Made by a program: the position numbers and the translations under genes. 51,590 nt of DNA from Gemmatimonadota bacterium (GTDB taxonomy: Bacteria > Gemmatimonadota > Gemmatimonadetes > Longimicrobiales > Gaopeijiaceae), in the NCBI GenBank assembly GCA_028873595.1, contig JAPPOV010000013.1:9325-60914 (forward strand). The letters are read 5' to 3'. The notes beneath the pieces were generated by a model. It saw only the letters and a program-made list of their open reading frames with translations, was not told the DNA's origin and did no database searches. Shown in pieces: positions 25,136 through 34,633 of this stretch; position 1 is the stretch's first letter, and each line of letters opens with the position of its first letter.

Positions 25136-27753
25136 CGGTGGCGTCGGGTAGAGGTCCTGCATCGCGGAGAAGAGGGGCACCCCTGAGGCCGTGGTTCGCA
25201 TTGCGACTGGCGATACGGGAGAGCCGCCAGGGGCTGCGCCGTATCGGTGTGTACATGGCCTCGATCACGTTGGGCGTGGGTGCCCTCGTCTCGATCCATT
25301 CGTTCCGAGACGATTTCGCCCGATCGGTGCAGGAGGAAGCCGACGTCCTCATGGGCGCGAATGCCCGTCTGTCCGGAGACGCTCCCATGGGGGGCGCGGT
25401 GGACGCTGTCCTGGATTCGCTACAGGGTGCCGGGGTGGAGGTCGCGCGGGTCACGACAGCCTCATCGATGGTCCTGGCGCCCTCGACGCAAACGGTGCGC
25501 CTTCTGCAGGTGCGCGGGATCGACCCCGGTTACCCGTACTACGGTGCAGTGGCGACCGAACCTGAAGATGCGTGGGGCCTTCATCTTGAACCGGGACAGG
25601 TTCTGGTCGATCCTGCGGCCCTGTCCCAGCTCGGTGTGGCGATCGGCGACAGCTTGACCGTGGGGACTCTTTCGGTTCAGGTCGCAGGGACCGTCGACGA
25701 CCTGCCGACGGACGTGGCCTTCCAGACCGCGATCGGTCCGCGAGTGCACATGTCGCAGGAGACGCTGGAGGCCGCCGGGCTCATCGGCTTCGGGAGTCTG
25801 GCCCGCTACGAGGTGTTCATGCGGGTCGCGTCCGAGGAAGATCGCGAGGCGATCCGGGAACGGTACGGAGGTCTGTTCCGTGACGCGGACGTGAGCTACC
25901 GGACCGCCGAAGAACAAGCGCGTGGGCTCTCGAACGGTGTCCGCTTTATGGGTCGATTCCTGGCCCTCGTCGGACTTGCTGCACTTCTGCTGGGTGGTGT
26001 GGGGGTCGCGAGCGCAATTCACGTGTACATAAGGGAGAAGCGTTCCAGTATCGCCGTCTTGCGATGCCTTGGGGCGGGTCAGGGTACGGCTTTTCTCGCA
26101 TATCTCACGCAGGCCGCACTTCTCGGTCTCATGGGAGCAGGGGCGGGTGTTGTCCTTGGAATCGGACTTCAGGAGGTCATGCCGATTCTGCTCCGGGGTG
26201 TGCTTCCCGTCGATGTCACGACGCAGCTTTCACTCACGTCGGTGGCTGCCGGACTCGGGATCGGGATTTGGGTCGCCGTGGTCTTCGCGTTGATCCCTCT
26301 GCTGCAGGTCAGGGACGTTCCACCCCTGGCGGCGCTTCGTCAGGACTTCGATCCGCCGAAGAGGCAGGTTGATCCAGTCCGATTCGCCGCGTGGACGCTC
26401 CTCGCTCTGAGTGTGTTGGCTCTGTGCGCATACGAGGCGCCGAATATCGAGCTGGGTCTCGGGTTCGCCGTGTCGCTGGCGATCGCCGGCGGCGCCATCG
26501 CTTCCGTCGGAATGGGGCTGATGTGGGCGACCCGTCGCTACTTCCCCTCGAAGGCGTCATACCCTGTCCGACAGGGCGTTTCCAACCTCTTTCGACCTCA
26601 GAACCAGACGATCTCAGTAACGCTGGCTCTGGGCTTCGGAGCGTTCGTGATCGGCACCATCGTGCAGGTCGAGCGCGCCTTGCGTGATGACCTGACGATC
26701 TCGTTCGGGTCGGGGCGTCCAAATCTGCTTCTCTTCGACATACAGACCGATCAGCTCGCCGGGATCCGGGCGCTGCTCCCGAATGAGGTTCGTGCCGAGT
26801 CGGAGGCGTCTCCGATCGTGACATCGCGGATCGCGGCCATCAACGGGATCGACGCAGACAGCCTTCGGAGCAACCCGAACCGGGATGCCCGGCCTGAGGC
26901 GTGGGCTCTCCGGCGGGAATACCGCAATACGTATCGAGCGAGCGTCGGGCGCGCGGAAGAGGTGGTGTCAGGGCGGTGGTGGGACGGGACGCCCGGGTCC
27001 GATGACGGCACGCGTGTGGATGCGGGTGACTTGCCACGCGTCTCGCTGGAACTCGATATCGCCGAGAGCCTCCGCGTCGGACTCGGGGATACGATCACCT
27101 GGGATGTGAGTGGGATCCGCGTGCCGACTGTGGTGACCAGCCTGCGGCGGGTGGATTGGGGTCAGCTCGAGCCTAATTTCTTTGCCATCCTCGAGCCGGG
27201 GGTGCTCGATGAAGCTCCGCAGACCATCGTGATGATCGCGAGAATCGTGGACCCGAACGTCAGGGCCCGCGTTCAGCGAGATCTAGTGGGCGCCTTCCCG
27301 AATGTCTCGGCGCTCGACTTCTCGCGCGTGCAGGAAACGATCGACTCGGTCCTGTCACGGGTTCGCCAGGCCGTAGCGTTTCTGGGCGGGTTCAGCGCCC
27401 TGGCTGGTGTGCTTGTGCTCGTTGGCGCCCTCGCTACCTCGCGAATGCAGCGCCTTCGCGAGGGCGCCTTGCTCAGGACGCTCGGGGCCCGGCGTCGCCA
27501 GGTGATGACGGTGCTCTTCGCCGAATATCTCGCCTTGGGAACGATCGCGACGGCAAGCGGTCTGATCCTTGCCGTGGTAGCCGCCTGGCTCCTCGTACCC
27601 AACGTGTTCGAGATCGAGTATTCGGTTCGGGCAACCCCGATCATTGCGATCTGGGGGATCGTCGTCTGTCTGACGGTTCTGACGGGACTGCTCAGTTCTC
27701 GCGAACTGCTTCGGCGCCCGCCGTTACCCATCCTGCGGGAAGCTCCGGAGTAG
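25132..27753 (+). CDS. ybbP: FtsX-like ABC permease, YbbP type
   Basis: The 873-residue inner-membrane protein has an N-terminal helix (residues about 35-55, RIGVYMASITLGVGALVSI), then a large periplasmic domain. An FtsX domain with three helices follows around 265-415, including ALLLGGVGVASAIHVYIREK. A second helix pair, a second periplasmic domain, and a C-terminal FtsX domain (about 745-865) complete it. RLREGALLRTLGARRRQVM is the typical cytosolic coupling region. The GTG start overlaps the ybbA stop (GTGA). YbbA-YbbP type transporters are thought to act in the envelope, possibly with the esterase next door; their substrate is not established. Confidence 0.92.
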   Translation: MTVASGRGPASRRRGAPLRPWFALRLAIRESRQGLRRIGVYMASITLGVGALVSIHSFRDDFARSVQEEADVLMGANARLSGDAPMGGAVDAVLDSLQGAGVEVARVTTASSMVLAPSTQTVRLLQVRGIDPGYPYYGAVATEPEDAWGLHLEPGQVLVDPAALSQLGVAIGDSLTVGTLSVQVAGTVDDLPTDVAFQTAIGPRVHMSQETLEAAGLIGFGSLARYEVFMRVASEEDREAIRERYGGLFRDADVSYRTAEEQARGLSNGVRFMGRFLALVGLAALLLGGVGVASAIHVYIREKRSSIAVLRCLGAGQGTAFLAYLTQAALLGLMGAGAGVVLGIGLQEVMPILLRGVLPVDVTTQLSLTSVAAGLGIGIWVAVVFALIPLLQVRDVPPLAALRQDFDPPKRQVDPVRFAAWTLLALSVLALCAYEAPNIELGLGFAVSLAIAGGAIASVGMGLMWATRRYFPSKASYPVRQGVSNLFRPQNQTISVTLALGFGAFVIGTIVQVERALRDDLTISFGSGRPNLLLFDIQTDQLAGIRALLPNEVRAESEASPIVTSRIAAINGIDADSLRSNPNRDARPEAWALRREYRNTYRASVGRAEEVVSGRWWDGTPGSDDGTRVDAGDLPRVSLELDIAESLRVGLGDTITWDVSGIRVPTVVTSLRRVDWGQLEPNFFAILEPGVLDEAPQTIVMIARIVDPNVRARVQRDLVGAFPNVSALDFSRVQETIDSVLSRVRQAVAFLGGFSALAGVLVLVGALATSRMQRLREGALLRTLGARRRQVMTVLFAEYLALGTIATASGLILAVVAAWLLVPNVFEIEYSVRATPIIAIWGIVVCLTVLTGLLSSRELLRRPPLPILREAPE

Positions 27754-27757
27754 GGCT

Positions 27758-28168
27758 TCAGTCCAGGGCGTGTTGTTCCAGGAGGCCCTCAGGAAGCCGC
27801 AGTGTGCTTTCGTGGTGACAGGCGTCGCACGGAAGAGGGTGGGGGACCCGCAGCCTCATTTTCTTGAGCGCGAAGGTCTGCCCACACTTCGGGCACGTCC
27901 CTGTCGCCGCCAGTAGCGTGAACCGCTCGATATAGCGCCGATGCCCAAGGAATGCCCCGGTGCCGAGGCCGCCGAGGAGCCACACCGCATGCGGCGGAAA
28001 GACAACGAGGGGAGACGCAACGGCTACGACCCCCACGAATGTCGCGAGCGCACCACCGAGTCGCCATGCTGAACTCCTGGGCTGAATCCGGACGGCAGCT
28101 GACGTGGCATCGAATCCGAAGAGTGCGGCTTCTCCCGTCGCCTCGAATGAGACGCTCCCCTGGCTCAT
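27758..28168 (-). CDS. Membrane protein with a zinc-ribbon-like C-terminus
   Basis: The 136-residue protein has a hydrophobic region at about 36-78 that could form two helices, then four cysteines in a ribbon-like pattern: CPKC at 92-95 and CDAC at 114-117. Histidines flank the second pair. This suggests structural zinc binding on the cytosolic face. I do not recognise the family. The gene lies 16 bases downstream of the aminotransferase on the same strand, so the two may be one operon. It ends four bases from the end of the convergent ybbP. Confidence 0.7.
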   Translation of the reverse strand: MSQGSVSFEATGEAALFGFDATSAAVRIQPRSSAWRLGGALATFVGVVAVASPLVVFPPHAVWLLGGLGTGAFLGHRRYIERFTLLAATGTCPKCGQTFALKKMRLRVPHPLPCDACHHESTLRLPEGLLEQHALD

Positions 28169-28184
28169 CCTGTTGACCCCTCGG

Positions 28185-29360
28185 CTATCCCCGGGCCGCG
28201 AACGCCTTCAAGCGATCACTGGCCTCATGCAACGTCTCCATCTGTTTGCAAAAGACGAATCGGGCCAGGGAGTGCCCGCGCGAGGGATCGGAGAAGAAGC
28301 TGCCGCCGGGCACGGGAGCTACACCTGCCTCGGCGGTCAACCGGCGACCGAAGGTCATCGAATCCTCGCTGCTCAGGTCACTGAAGTCCGCCAGGACGTA
28401 GTATGCGCCTTGCGGATAGTGACACTTGAATCCGGCGGCCTGTAGCCCGGACACAAGGACTTCACCACGTGCCTTGTACCCGGCCACCATGTCGCTGTAG
28501 TACTCCGGCCCGAGTTCGTTCAGCCCTACGGCGCATGCTTCCTGGAGCGGGGCGGGCGCCCCCACGGTCAGGAAGTCGTGGACCTTCCGGATCGCGACAC
28601 TGAGCTGCGGTGGCGCGATGATTGTGCCAATACGCCAACCGGTCACACTGAACGTCTTGGACAGGCCGGAGATGGTTATGGTCCGGTCGCGCATCCCTTC
28701 GAACGTGGCCAGGGGGACGTGTTCACCCTCGTAGTAGATGTGCTCGTAGATCTCGTCGGTGATCGCGAGAATGTCATGCTCGATACAGATATCGGCGATC
28801 GCCTGCATCTCTTCGCGATCAAAGACACGACCCGTCGGATTGTTCGGTGTATTGATCACGATCGCTCGGGTCCTTGGCGACACCGCGGCCTCGAGCATCG
28901 CCTTTTCCAGACGGTATTCCGGTGCTTCCAGGGTCACGAAGACGGGCTTCGCTTCGCAAAGCACGGCATCCGGACCGTAGTTCTCATAGAAGGGCTCCAT
29001 GACGATCACTTCCTCGCCCGGGTCGACCACGGCGAGCATCACGGAAGCCATTGCCTCGGTGCCACCGCACGTGATCGTGATCTCCGTCTCGGTGTTCACA
29101 TCCATGCCGTAGTGCTCGGCATACTTGCGAGCCAGCGCGTGTCGAAGGTTCGGAGCCCCCCACGTGATCGCATACTGGTTCACGTCGGCACGGATCGCCG
29201 CTGCGGCTGCCTCCTTGAGCAACTCCGGAGCCGGAAAATCTGGGAAGCCCTGGGCCAGATTGACGGCATTGTGCTCGCGGGCAACCCGGGTCATCTCTCG
29301 GATCACGGACTCGGTGAAGGAATGGGTTCGGCGCGCGGTACGGTGAAGGCCGGTCGTCAT
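28185..29360 (-). CDS. PLP-dependent class I aminotransferase
   Basis: The 391-residue enzyme is a fold-type I aminotransferase. The PLP lysine is Lys235 in SGLSKTFSVTGWRIG. Other landmarks are NLAQGFPDFPAP near residue 34, NTPNNPTGRVF at 170-180, and TDEIYEHIYY at 201-210. The NLAQGFPDF start and CGGTEA block resemble kynurenine/glutamine and aspartate-type aminotransferases, but I cannot fix the substrate. The ATG at 29360 is preceded by a structured leader (29365-29432) rather than a clear ribosome binding site. Its place among peptide and amino-acid genes suggests amino-acid catabolism. Confidence 0.93.
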   Translation of the reverse strand: MTTGLHRTARRTHSFTESVIREMTRVAREHNAVNLAQGFPDFPAPELLKEAAAAAIRADVNQYAITWGAPNLRHALARKYAEHYGMDVNTETEITITCGGTEAMASVMLAVVDPGEEVIVMEPFYENYGPDAVLCEAKPVFVTLEAPEYRLEKAMLEAAVSPRTRAIVINTPNNPTGRVFDREEMQAIADICIEHDILAITDEIYEHIYYEGEHVPLATFEGMRDRTITISGLSKTFSVTGWRIGTIIAPPQLSVAIRKVHDFLTVGAPAPLQEACAVGLNELGPEYYSDMVAGYKARGEVLVSGLQAAGFKCHYPQGAYYVLADFSDLSSEDSMTFGRRLTAEAGVAPVPGGSFFSDPSRGHSLARFVFCKQMETLHEASDRLKAFAARG

Positions 29361-29738
29361 GGATCGTTACCAGGCAGCTCAAGGGATCTGGAGGGCGCGA
29401 GATCATGCCCAGATCCGGTGTGCCTGGCAACGGGTCGAAGCGGGCGCGCACCGGTTGGCGCATGCTGCACCGCAGGGTAGGATTCGCGGAACCACTGTGG
29501 GCAAGCCCATTCCATTCGTTCGTGGACAACGCGCCGACGTGACTCGACCCGCACCCACCCAGCATCGATTCGGTGTTCACTGCGGGTCTCGCGAGGTGCG
29601 CCGGGTGGGCCGACTCTCTGCGGTCGTGCGCCTCGGGATCTCGGGCCCACCCAATGCGGGCGGGTCGTGATACATTGGCTCTGCGTTACCGGACCATCAC
29701 CTGATCATCGATATCAGCTACCCGTCGCGGGAGTACGA
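29361..29738. other. 378-base divergent intergenic region
   Basis: The left part (29365-29432) is a nested hairpin in the leader of the aminotransferase. The rest contains no gene I can support, although open frames exist on both strands. TGATACAT at about 29668 resembles an extended -10 for the BNR-repeat gene, but no matching -35 was found. A GGGAG site lies just before that gene's ATG at 29739. Confidence 0.4.
29365..29432 (-). promoter_or_regulatory. Candidate structured mRNA leader before the aminotransferase
   Basis: On the minus strand CGTTGCCAGGCA (29432 to 29421) pairs fully with TGCCTGGTAACG (29376 to 29365), 12 pairs with one G-U. Inside it GGATCTGG (29416 to 29409 on the transcript) pairs perfectly with CCAGATCC (29391 to 29384), leaving a 17-base loop. 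The same bases in the plus-strand RNA would give an A-C mismatch at the wobble position, so the element looks designed for minus-strand RNA. It ends four bases before the ATG, which would limit ribosome access. It does not match a riboswitch class I recognise. Confidence 0.55.
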
Positions 29739-32700
29739 ATGAAGCCGCTCGCCCTGTTGATCGCAGTCATGTCGCTGCTCTCCGTGGCCCCTGCGTCGGT
29801 CAGGGCACAACACGATGCGCGGTTCGAGGCGATGCAAGCTCGGGCCATCGGGCCGGCGGGCATGAGCGGACGTGTCTCTGACGTCGAGGTGGTCTTGTCG
29901 GATCGCAGCGTCATCTACGTCGGCGCTGCCACCGGCGGCGTTTTTCGCTCTGATGACGGCGGGATCACGTGGGACCCGATTTTCGACGATCAGCCCGCCA
30001 TCGGCATCGGGCACATCGCCGTCTTCCAGCCGAACCCCGACATCGTCTGGGTAGGGACTGGGGAGGGGAACCCCCGGAACAGTGCGGGGGTCGGGGGCGG
30101 CCTGTTCAAGTCGATCGACGGGGGCGAGAGCTGGAGTTTTATGGGTTTCGGCGACTCGGAGCGGATTCACCGCGTCCTGACCCACCCCACGGATCCTGAC
30201 GTCGTCTACGTCGGCGTGCTGGGGCCGGCGTGGTCCGACGGGGCCGAGCGCGGGGTGTACCGGACGACGGACGGCGGTGATACGTGGGAGCAGGTACTCT
30301 GGCAGAACGAGCGGACAGGGGTGGCCGACATGGTCATGGACCCGTCCAATCCCGACAAGATCTTCGCGGCGATGTGGGATTTCCGGCGTGAGCCCTGGTT
30401 CCTCACGTCCGGCGGTCCGGGGTCGGGTCTCTTCGTCACGCACGACGGCGGCGAAAGCTGGACTCGGCTCACGGAAGAGCATGGCATGCCGGCAGGCGAG
30501 CTGGGTCGTATCGGTGTTGCGGTCGCGTCCTCGGACACCGACGTGGTGTACGCCCTGGTGGAAGCGGAGCGCTCGGAGCTTCTGCGCTCCGAGGATGGTG
30601 GCCTCACCTGGGAAACGATCAGCAATGAACCCGGCATCAATCCGCGCCCGTTCTACTACGCGGACCTGCGCGTGGATCCGCACAACGAGAACCGGCTGTA
30701 TCGCCTCCATTCCGCGATCCAGGTGAGTGAAGATCAGGGTCGGACGTGGGAGACTGTGGTGCCGAGCGCGATCATCCACGGAGACATTCACGAGCTGTGG
30801 ATCGATCCGGATGATCCGGATCGGATGATCCTCGGAGAAGACGGCGGCATCGCGTTCACCTACGATCGCGGCGACCGCTGGCGCTTCGTGGAGAATCTGC
30901 CGCTGGCGCAGTTCTACCATATCGCGCTCGACGACGCGGTTCCGTTCAACATCTACGGTGGCCTGCAGGACAACGGGTCGTGGTTCGGCCCGTCGACCGT
31001 GTGGGAGAACAAGGGGATTCTCAATGCCCACTGGTTTCGCGTGGGCGGTGGTGACGGCTTCTCCGTGATGCCCGACCGGTCGAACCCCGATCGCTACGGC
31101 TACTCCCAGTCGCAGGGTGGAAACCTGCAGCATTTCGACAAGCTCACCGGGTTCCGGCGCAGTATCCGACCGGTGCACCCTGACGGCGTGCAGCTCCGCT
31201 TCAACTGGAACGCGGCGCTGATGCACGATCCCCACGATGTCGGGACGATCTACTCCGGAAGCCAGTTCGTGCACCGGAGCTCCGATCAGGGCCGGACGTG
31301 GGAGATCATCTCGCCGGATTTGACCACCAATGACGAGTCGAAGCAGGGGGTTTACGTCAGTGGCGGCCTGACGTACGACGCATCGGGCGCCGAGATGCAC
31401 ACCACCATCATCTCGATTCAGCCGAGCCCGCTCGAGCGCGGGGTCATCTGGGTTGGGACGGACGACGGCAACGTGCAGATCACGCGGGACGGCGGCGGCT
31501 CCTGGGCGAACGTTCGAGACAACGTGCCCGGGCTTCCGGACGGCATATGGATTCCGGATGTCCAGCCTTCCAGGCACGTAGCCGGGCGCGCGTATCTGGT
31601 CGCGGAGGACCACCGCCGGGGCGACTGGACGCCGTTCGTGTGGGTCACGGAGGACTACGGCGAGAGCTGGCGATCCATTGCAGGTGACGGGATCGACAGT
31701 TTCGTGCACGCCATCGAGGAAGATCCGGACGTCCCGGAGCTCCTTTTCCTGGGAACCGAGCACGGTCTGCGGATGAGCCTGGACCGTGGCGGCTCGTGGT
31801 CGGCGTTCACAGCCGGCGTGCCGGCGGTCCCGATTCGCGACCTCCTGGTGCACCCGCGCGATGGTGATCTGGTGCTTGGTACGCATGGTCGCGCGATCCT
31901 GGTGGTCGACGACATCAGGCCTCTACGCGAGCTGTCGACGACATCCGGCATCCGCGATGCAGTCGTGCACGCGTTCACGCCACCTCCCGCCATGGGCGTG
32001 AACATCGCCGAGGCGATCGGTTACCGCTCCACCGGGCACGCGATGCAGCAGGGCGAGACCAGGCCTCATGGCGCGCTCCTGAGCTTCTGGGCCCATGAGG
32101 AGGGCCGGACACGCCTCGAGGTCTCGGATCGGTCTGGTGCCGTAGTCTGGTCCGACGAGATCGACGCGGTGGCCGGGATGAACCGGACCGCCTGGAATCT
32201 CCGTCCCGGCGGGGACGCGGCCGATTCGATGCCGCGACAGATCATGGTCGCTCCCGGATCGTACACCTTCAGTGTGGAGCGAGACGCAGAGCGAGCGGTG
32301 GCTGCACTCGAGGTCCACCCGGACCCTCGGAACCCGATCAGCGCGGCCCAGCACGCCGCGAAGGTGGCCGCTCTTCAAGAGATGCAAGGGATCACCGCAA
32401 GTGTGAATGAGGCGCGGGAGGGGCTGGAAGAAGCGCTCGACGGAGTGAGCATGGTCCTCGAGACGCTCGGCGAGCCCGATTCGGGCCTGCGCGAGCAGGG
32501 CGAGGTCGTCCGCGCCTTGTTGGTCGAGGTGCTCCAACGGCACTTCACGGGCCCCGAATGCCAGGGGAACTGTCGGGGGATCCTGCTCAGTCAGTGGGTG
32601 GGTGCACCGATGGCGCGGATCGCCGGCGAAGACGGTGCGCCCTCCCCGAATACCCGAATCATGATGGATCAGGGTCGGCAGGCGGCAGAGACGATCCTGG

Positions 32701-32786
32701 ACGATATCCGCGCGGTGATGGACGCGGATGTCGCGGCATTCCGCACGGCGTTGCGGGCGGCCGGATACACCCCTTTTGGAGGCTAA
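29739..32786 (+). CDS. Secreted BNR/Asp-box repeat protein (VPS10/sortilin-like propeller)
   Basis: The 1015-residue protein has a signal peptide (MKPLALLIAVMSLLSVAPASVRA). The Asp-box motif S/T-x-D-x-G-x-S/T-W then recurs about eleven times, for example SDDGGITW, SIDGGESW, THDGGESW, SEDGGLTW, SSDQGRTW and SLDRGGSW. These mark a large beta-propeller (residues about 25-735). The C-terminal 280 residues carry a beta-sandwich and a helical region with VAALQEMQGITASVNEAREG. The ATG at 29739 is preferred over an earlier frame opening because it begins the signal peptide. These secreted propellers are abundant in Gemmatimonadota and Acidobacteria; a glycan- or peptide-binding role is inferred. The M55 peptidase gene starts two bases after its stop. 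Confidence 0.85.
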   Translation: MKPLALLIAVMSLLSVAPASVRAQHDARFEAMQARAIGPAGMSGRVSDVEVVLSDRSVIYVGAATGGVFRSDDGGITWDPIFDDQPAIGIGHIAVFQPNPDIVWVGTGEGNPRNSAGVGGGLFKSIDGGESWSFMGFGDSERIHRVLTHPTDPDVVYVGVLGPAWSDGAERGVYRTTDGGDTWEQVLWQNERTGVADMVMDPSNPDKIFAAMWDFRREPWFLTSGGPGSGLFVTHDGGESWTRLTEEHGMPAGELGRIGVAVASSDTDVVYALVEAERSELLRSEDGGLTWETISNEPGINPRPFYYADLRVDPHNENRLYRLHSAIQVSEDQGRTWETVVPSAIIHGDIHELWIDPDDPDRMILGEDGGIAFTYDRGDRWRFVENLPLAQFYHIALDDAVPFNIYGGLQDNGSWFGPSTVWENKGILNAHWFRVGGGDGFSVMPDRSNPDRYGYSQSQGGNLQHFDKLTGFRRSIRPVHPDGVQLRFNWNAALMHDPHDVGTIYSGSQFVHRSSDQGRTWEIISPDLTTNDESKQGVYVSGGLTYDASGAEMHTTIISIQPSPLERGVIWVGTDDGNVQITRDGGGSWANVRDNVPGLPDGIWIPDVQPSRHVAGRAYLVAEDHRRGDWTPFVWVTEDYGESWRSIAGDGIDSFVHAIEEDPDVPELLFLGTEHGLRMSLDRGGSWSAFTAGVPAVPIRDLLVHPRDGDLVLGTHGRAILVVDDIRPLRELSTTSGIRDAVVHAFTPPPAMGVNIAEAIGYRSTGHAMQQGETRPHGALLSFWAHEEGRTRLEVSDRSGAVVWSDEIDAVAGMNRTAWNLRPGGDAADSMPRQIMVAPGSYTFSVERDAERAVAALEVHPDPRNPISAAQHAAKVAALQEMQGITASVNEAREGLEEALDGVSMVLETLGEPDSGLREQGEVVRALLVEVLQRHFTGPECQGNCRGILLSQWVGAPMARIAGEDGAPSPNTRIMMDQGRQAAETILDDIRAVMDADVAAFRTALRAAGYTPFGG

Positions 32787-32788
32787 GG

Positions 32789-33700
32789 ATGAACGACCGA
32801 TTCGTACATCGGACGCGCGCGGCGTGCGCCGTCCTCGCGCTGGCCGGACTGCTGGCGTCTCCTGCATCGGCACAGGACCCGCTCAAGCTCTTCATTTCCG
32901 TAGACATGGAGGGGATCGGGGGGATCGGTAGTCCGAGCATGACCTCCTCGAGCGGTAAGGATTACGCTACGGGGCGCGAGCTGCTCACTGCGGAGGTGAA
33001 CGCAGTGGTCGAGGCGATCTACGCCCGGAACCCGGAGGCGGAGATCCTCGTCAACGATTCCCACGGGGACCATCAGAACGCCCTCCATACGCGCTTCGAT
33101 CCCCGGGTTGTGTACATCCAGGGCTCCATCAAGCCGCTCGGGATGGTGCAGGGGCTCGATGGCACCTTCGACGGAGCAATCTTCATCGGGTACCACGCCA
33201 AAGCCGGTGACCCCGACGGCTTCCTCGCGCATACGGGTAGCGGCTCAGTGAAGGGGCTGTGGTTGAATGATGTCGAGGTGGGTGAGGGCGGAATGAACGC
33301 CGTCCTGGCCGGCTTTCACGGTGTCCCGGTGATCCTTGCAGCGGGTGATTCGGCAGCGACCGCCGAGCTCGGAGATCTCCTGGGCAGCGAGACGGTAACC
33401 ACCAAGACGGCCGAGACGCCGTCGTCCGCTCGGCTCGTCCATCCCGAGCGTGTTCAGGAGATGCTCGCGGATGGCGTCGATCGCGCTCTGGATCGACTCG
33501 GCGCAGGTGGTTTCGACGCGTATGACCTCGGGTCTCCCGTTCGCATCAGGATGCGATTCGCCTCCACGACGCATGTTGACATCTTGATGTCCATTCCGGG
33601 AATGTCGAAGGTCGATGGCTATACCGTCGCGTATACCGCCCGGAATGCGGACGAGGCATACCGTCTCATCCGCATGATGTACCGATTCATCTCTGTCTGA
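32789..33700 (+). CDS. M55-family D-aminopeptidase (DppA-like), secreted
   Basis: The 303-residue product has a signal peptide ending in ASPASAQ. The M55 core follows: SVDMEGIGGI with two predicted zinc ligands (Asp39 and Glu41), NDSHGDHQNAL, IFIGYHAKAG and EVGEGGMNAVLAG, each with further ligands in DppA. The family releases N-terminal D-amino acids from peptides. Export differs from cytoplasmic Bacillus DppA and suggests a periplasmic role on cell-wall peptides. A GGAGG site lies seven bases before the ATG. It is coupled to the BNR gene (two-base gap) and followed after 18 bases by proline dehydrogenase. Confidence 0.88.
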   Translation: MNDRFVHRTRAACAVLALAGLLASPASAQDPLKLFISVDMEGIGGIGSPSMTSSSGKDYATGRELLTAEVNAVVEAIYARNPEAEILVNDSHGDHQNALHTRFDPRVVYIQGSIKPLGMVQGLDGTFDGAIFIGYHAKAGDPDGFLAHTGSGSVKGLWLNDVEVGEGGMNAVLAGFHGVPVILAAGDSAATAELGDLLGSETVTTKTAETPSSARLVHPERVQEMLADGVDRALDRLGAGGFDAYDLGSPVRIRMRFASTTHVDILMSIPGMSKVDGYTVAYTARNADEAYRLIRMMYRFISV

Positions 33701-33718
33701 CCCACATCCCGCGACCGC

Positions 33719-34633
33719 ATGCTCCGCACCTCACTCCTCTGGGCATCCGAGAACCCGTTCCTGGCCGAGCGCCTCCCCCGGTACCGCTTCGTTCGGAAGG
33801 CGACGAAGCGCTTCATGCCCGGAGAGACGTTCGACGCCGCAATCGGTGAGGCCCTCGTCCTTCAAGAGAAAGGGATCACGACCACGACGACGCTTCTGGG
33901 TGAGCACCTCAATGGGCTCCACGAAGCCGACGATGTCGTCGCTCACTATCAGGAAGATCTTCGCCGGATCGGGGAACTGGGCCTCGACATGGAGATCTCG
34001 GTCAAACCGACGCAGATCGGAATGGACTTCGGCGTTGACGAGGCCCGAGATCGCCTCGCGCAGCTCGCGGATTCCACGGATGCTCTGGTCTGGGTCGACA
34101 TGGAAGCCTCGGAGTACGTCGATCGAACGCTCGAGATGTTCCGGAGCGTGAAGGAAGAGAAGGGCAACGTTGGGCTGTGTATCCAGTCGTATCTGCGGCG
34201 GGTCGAGAAGGACCTCGAAGCGCTCATGCCCCTGGACCCTGCCATCCGGATCGTGAAGGGGGCCTACAACGAACCCGACTCGATCGCGTTCCCCAGCAAG
34301 GACGATGTTGACCGGAGCTTCGTGGAGCTGACGCGGACGCTACTACGTGCACGGAAGAACGGAGCCCAGGGACGAGTGGTCCTGGGAACCCACGACCCGC
34401 GCATGATCGAAGAGGCGACCCGGATCGCCTTCGAACTCGGTCTTGATAAGGACCATTATGAGTTCGCCATGCTCTTCGGCATCCAGCGAGACGAGCAAGA
34501 GCGGCTGGCGCAGGAGGGCCACCAGATCCGTGTGCTGATCAGTTACGGTTCTGCCTGGTTTCCGTGGTATATGCGACGCCTCGCCGAGCGCCCTGCCAAC
34601 CTCTGGTTCGTTGCCAAACAGCTCGTGGGATAG
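33719..34633 (+). CDS. Proline dehydrogenase (monofunctional)
   Basis: The 304-residue enzyme oxidises proline to pyrroline-5-carboxylate with FAD and feeds electrons to the quinone pool. Its TIM-barrel motifs include ISVKPTQIGMDFG, VWVDMEASEYVDRT, CIQSYLRRVEKDL and RIVKGAYNEP. The substrate-binding end YMRRLAERPAN closely matches the family RRxxERP signature. Its length agrees with monofunctional bacterial enzymes rather than fused PutA. No pyrroline-5-carboxylate dehydrogenase gene is present in the window. It is likely part of the operon from 29739 onward. Confidence 0.9.
   Translation: MLRTSLLWASENPFLAERLPRYRFVRKATKRFMPGETFDAAIGEALVLQEKGITTTTTLLGEHLNGLHEADDVVAHYQEDLRRIGELGLDMEISVKPTQIGMDFGVDEARDRLAQLADSTDALVWVDMEASEYVDRTLEMFRSVKEEKGNVGLCIQSYLRRVEKDLEALMPLDPAIRIVKGAYNEPDSIAFPSKDDVDRSFVELTRTLLRARKNGAQGRVVLGTHDPRMIEEATRIAFELGLDKDHYEFAMLFGIQRDEQERLAQEGHQIRVLISYGSAWFPWYMRRLAERPANLWFVAKQLVG

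Noticed and set aside
29718..31886. 722-codon frame antisense to the BNR-repeat gene
   Set aside because: No recognisable domain; the sense frame has a signal peptide and eleven Asp-box repeats.
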